A stretch of 64,000 nucleotides of DNA. Source: Pectinophora gossypiella (taxonomy: Eukaryota; Arthropoda; Insecta; Lepidoptera; Gelechiidae). The stretch spans positions 6,205,001 to 6,269,000 of the forward strand of contig NC_065425.1 of assembly GCF_024362695.1 (NCBI RefSeq), read 5' to 3'. Made by a program: the position numbers and the translations under genes. Under the pieces are notes generated by a model that saw only the letters and a list, made by a program, of their open reading frames with translations, had not been told where the DNA came from and did no database searches. How positions within the stretch are numbered: position 1 is the first letter of the stretch; each line of letters opens with the position of its first letter. Positions 61,119-64,000 of the stretch are shown here, piece after piece.

Positions 61119-62083
61119 ATATCAAAACTAATAGAAATAATTGCTTAAATTGCCATACGTTGAAATACAGGACTGTCCCCTGAGCAGCTGAGAGATGTAT
61201 GCATTTATTATAAATGCGAAAGTAACTTCTCTTCAATATGAAGGAAAAGAAATGAATCAGTCTGGTTTTTACAATACTACAGAACTAGTAACACATACAG
61301 GAAGTAACTGGACAAAAGACGAAAGTGGACAAAAAATACAATCGTCAAAAATTATAGAGGTTTGCACCTGTCATACTTACCAAAACGTCTTATATTTTTT
61401 AATGATTTTACAAAAAATATTCCGAATAGCATACAATAAATGTGTATAGAAAGATAAAACGCCGACGAACAGTGACAACCACTGCTACTAACTAGATTTA
61501 AGGAGTTAAATCAAGCACAAGTTAATTAAACTGTATTTATCTATTATGTTCACTTTTGTTGTCACCTCCTACAGTGGCATCATCAAAGGTAAGTGATTGA
61601 TAGAATGTAGGATAGTGGGCAGGTATGGCCTCTGAATTGCACATACTGATCAAATTATTACACACAGCTTAACTTATAGAATAACGTTCATAATATGTTT
61701 ACTTTAACTTGATTTAAGCAGCAGTGGTTGTCACTGTTCGTCGGCGTCTCATCGTTCTAGACACATTTAATTAATTGTATGCAATATAGAATATTCTTTG
61801 TATAAATTACATTAAAAATATAAGCCATTTAGGTGAGTATGACAAGCGCAAACCTCCATAATTTTTGATGATTTTATTTTTTGTCCACTTTGTCTTTTGT
61901 CTAGTTACTTCCTGTATCTGTTACTAGTTCTTTAATATTGAAAAAATAAGACTGATTCATTTCTTTTACTTCATCGCATTTATGATGATTCCATACATCT
62001 GCTCAGGGGTGAAGGCAGTCCTATGTTTCAACGTATGGCACTTTGAGCAATATTTTCTATTAGTTTTTTTGATGGATAAAACA
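61119..62083. repeat. Long inverted repeat, ~390-bp arms, ~180-bp spacer
   Basis: The left arm (about 61119-61518) and right arm (about 61697-62083) are inverted copies at roughly three-quarters identity by eye. Anchors are CATACGTTGAAA, AAAAGAAATGAATCAGTCT, AACTAGTAACA.ATACAGGAAGTAAC and GCCGACGAACAGTGACAACCACTGCT. Read inward, both arms keep protein-like remnants: C-x2-CHTLK (YCSKCHTLKHRTAFTPEQMY from the right arm on minus; NCLNCHTLKYRT from the left on plus). This suggests an inverted duplication of a former coding segment. Confidence 0.75.
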
Positions 62084-62719
62084 TAAAGTTTTAATTATAA
62101 CATAATAAATTATTCTGAATATTGCCTTCCTTTAATTATAAATTAAATATTATTGCAAAAGTAGGTGAAATGCTAGTTTATCAAAATTGTTTTCACTTTA
62201 CTGTTTAAAATTTTATTAAATTAATTATACTCTATCAAAAAAAGTTAATCTCATGAAAATAATATTTCCTAATTAATATACTTATATAACATTAACATAA
62301 TTTTGTTTTATATTAAGTACTAGAACAAAGTTATATTTGACTTTGCCAACCTGAACAATAACTCAAATAACCAGAAAAAAAATACTACTGTCTATAATCG
62401 GCAAGCTTTCACTCTAATATTTCCAACGAATAAAATGATATTGATTCCTTTTTTTATGTTGCATAATAAAATTTACGAGAATAAAATGACAAGTGACTAT
62501 TAAAAAAATATTAATTATTTGTTCTTTTGCTAAAGTAAAAAAAATACATTATCTCCCAAACTGTAAACTTAAAAGCAAATTAATAATAAATAAGCGTTAG
62601 TGTAAAAAATTAGCTATTTAATTCAGTCTTTGATGTTTGACATAGTTTATTTGTTACAAAGTTATGACGATATTTCAGTTTTTTATTTTTCCTGAAAAGT
62701 TGACTTTTTGCACTTATAC
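62084..62719. other. AT-rich, nothing recognised
   Basis: Right inner part of the candidate element, very AT-rich. Confidence 0.4.
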
Positions 62720-62744
62720 TTTTATTCTCCGGGGACGGCGATAT

Positions 62745-62965
62745 AGCTATTTTCACTACAGTACATTGTGCATCGGGGCGTTGGATCGAGCGTGCACGCT
62801 TGGGTTAGGTCAGAAATACCTTAGCGCACAATCCATTGATAAAATTGCACGCAAACATTTATTTACTGCATAAAAACAAGCTGATATTATGTTTAGTTAT
62901 TGTGCTTTTTTTACAGACTTAATACTAAATAAGAGAATGATTATACTACTTTCGTCATAAGTATT
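62745..62965. other. Small GC-rich patch, unassigned
   Basis: TGTGCATCGGGGCGTTGGAT CGAGCGTGCACGCTTGGGTT directly outside the right terminal repeat. No function recognised. Confidence 0.35.
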
Positions 62966-62966
62966 A

Positions 62967-63070
62967 TACAGGGTGGCCCAGAAGTTCACGTTCAAAATGA
63001 AAAAATAGATAGAGGGACTCATTAGGTACCAAAAACACCCCCATGTATGTTCAGCGATTATTTACGGTTT
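62967..63070 (+). mobile_element. DNA-transposon end fragment (CAGGGTGGCCCAGAAGTTCA)
   Basis: TATACAGGGTGGCCCAGAAG TTCACGTTCAAAATGAAAAA looks like a TIR beside a TA target. Its partner end is not present. Not MITE-T. Confidence 0.4.
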
Positions 63071-63075
63071 AGGTT

Positions 63076-63172
63076 GATATTTGACATTTAGTGAGATTTA
63101 CAGTTCAATTTGTCAAAAAAGTTAATGTGACATGGTACCAAAGTGTATACATATTAATGCTCGTGACCGTAC
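63076..63172 (+). mobile_element. MITE-D, left part missing
   Basis: ATATTTGACATTTAGTGAGA ... ATTAATGCTCGTGACCGTAC; the right end is intact and close to 12409 and 20449. Confidence 0.8.
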
Positions 63173-63235
63173 CTAGCAGTGAGACGCGTATGTAGATAGG
63201 ATATTTATGTTTTGTGTAATATAACTCTTCTATGT

Positions 63236-63388
63236 TTCCTATCCACTGGTTGCCTGGAAGAAATTGCTGCTTAGCAATAAGGCCGCCAGATTGTACTGTA
63301 TCTATCTTCATCTGTGTGAATCTGTTCTGTATGTTGTGTGCAATAAAGTATATTTGATTTGATTTGATTTTGATTTGATTTGATTCTA
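63236..63388 (+). mobile_element. LINE 3' end with (GATTT)n tail
   Basis: GGTTGCCTGGAAGAAATTGC TGCTTAGCAATAAGGCCGCC, then GTTGTGTGCAATAAAGTATA TTTGATTTGATTTG. The stem TTGCTGCTTAGCAA replaces the ATCGC stem of the 16014 copy, preserving the hairpin. Confidence 0.65.
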
Positions 63389-63633
63389 TAAGTTCGTTCC
63401 ATTCTCAACGCTCGCAACCACAAAAAAAAACAATTTAAAAAACCAAATCTAAAAATGTAGGTCAAATTCGAGGCACGTAACGAGTGTGGTAACCCAATTA
63501 TCCCTCATTTACCATCTGTCATGCCTTCCATCTGGACCTAATAATAATCAGTTTACGCGTGTGGTTAAACTTTGTTAGGGTTCGACCTTGCTGTGGGTTT
63601 TGATAAATACGCATCACGGCTTTTTTCTGACTC

Positions 63634-63782
63634 TTATGATACAGGTTCTTACCTGGTATAAGAGGCAGGGTATTTTATTGTTATATGTACTGTCCCCAGC
63701 ATCTCAAATAACGACTACTTACTTCTTATGATACAGGTTCTTGCCTAGTATAAGAGGCAGGGTATTTTATTGTTATACGTAC
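63634..63782 (+). repeat. 59-bp direct duplication
   Basis: TCTTATGATACAGGTTCTTA CCTGGTATAAGAGGCAGGGT... (63634-63692) recurs at 63724-63782 with three substitutions; the 31-bp spacer ends with CTTACT. Confidence 0.92.
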
Positions 63783-63848
63783 CAATATATTTTCTGTGTT
63801 TTTTTGCTGAAAGTTTCAATGTTTGTTTTGAGTCAATATTTTTTTTTA

Positions 63849-64000
63849 CGTGATTTATTGTAAATTTACCGCAGATGGAAGTAACTACTTGGCCGGACAA
63901 GTCTGGAGCGCTAAGGGCTCTCACCCAGCACAAAATTTAAGACAACAGGCCTGAGACCAATTGGGTGCGAACCTCGGCTCAGGGCGTCTCGCCTGAGAGA
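63849..64000 (-). mobile_element. Retro-F copy, cut by window edge
   Basis: Reverse strand: ACGTGATTTATTGTAAATTT ACCGCAGATGGAAGTAACTA CTTGGCCGGAC to GAACCTCGGCTCAGGGCGTC. The T-run at 63839-63847 is its poly(A) on minus. The 5' part lies outside the window. Confidence 0.85.

Larger units (their letters stand above)
58146..62744. mobile_element. Candidate 4.6-kb transposon with 25-bp perfect terminal repeats
   Basis: ATATCGCCGTCCCCGGAGAA TAAAA (58146-58170) is perfectly inverted at 62720-62744. A 25-bp exact inverted pair at this distance is unlikely by chance and would fit the TIRs of a DNA transposon inserted at the 3' end of the SINE-H copy. The interior is mostly AT-rich, with no intact transposase; the long inverted repeat at 61119-62083 lies inside. 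Beyond the 25 bp the arms are not similar. No clear TSD is seen. The alternative is two independent copies of a short GC-rich repeat. Confidence 0.5.

Overview
The window looks like gene-poor nuclear DNA of a lepidopteran (moth or butterfly). It is AT-rich and packed with short interspersed repeats of the kinds seen across Lepidoptera: tRNA-headed SINEs with long tails, 5'-truncated non-LTR retrotransposons ending in short simple-sequence tails, many TIR-bearing MITEs, and (AC)n/(GT)n microsatellites. I found no convincing host protein-coding gene, tRNA gene, rRNA gene or CRISPR array. The only substantial coding sequence is a reverse transcriptase in a LINE copy at 1405-3323. I judged family membership by internal comparison of copies; I ran no database search.

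To cross-reference copies I use letters. SINE-A, -B, -H and -K have tRNA-like heads. SINE-C has a tRNA-like A box followed by a 5S-rRNA-like segment. SINE-S shares its 3' tail with the LINE at 1405. Retro-F is a ~262-bp poly(A)-tailed retroposon with target-site duplications (TSDs). MITE-T has long TIRs beginning CAGGGTGTTAGTGACATCG. MITE-D is ~148 bp with GTAC at both ends. TIR-R has TIRs containing GTATAAGAAGACC. Repeats E, G, L and N are unclassified recurrent repeats.

Layout. 0-5 kb: a MITE, the RTE-like LINE insertion with a 14-bp TSD, a MITE-T copy and a local tandem repeat. 5-10 kb: SINE-H, SINE-A, a MITE-T copy split by SINE-B, a MITE-D joined to SINE-H, Retro-F, and a LINE C-terminal fragment split by SINE-B. 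10-23 kb: MITE-D and Repeat-E copies, SINE-S, LINE 3' ends, two more Retro-F copies with TSDs and a LINE C-terminus. 23-36 kb: SINE-C, SINE-A, three MITE-T copies, microsatellites, a GC-rich TIR element and two further MITEs. 36-48 kb: SINE-K inside Repeat-N, LINE C-terminal remnants, a TIR-R element with a nested LINE tail, and a minisatellite. 48-58 kb: an inverted Repeat-E pair, SINE-K, -A, -B and -H copies, a very AT-rich stretch, paired MITE-T copies, and SINE-C nested in SINE-H. 58-64 kb: a 4.6-kb interval bounded by a perfect 25-bp inverted repeat that encloses a ~390-bp-arm inverted repeat, then MITE-D, a LINE 3' end and a Retro-F copy running off the window.

How the parts relate: the LINEs are the plausible source of the retrotransposition machinery. 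SINE-S carries the 3' end of the RTE-like LINE almost exactly, consistent with parasitism of that LINE. Nested insertions let several families be ordered in time: SINE-C is younger than SINE-H, SINE-B younger than MITE-T and than one LINE fragment, and SINE-K younger than Repeat-N.
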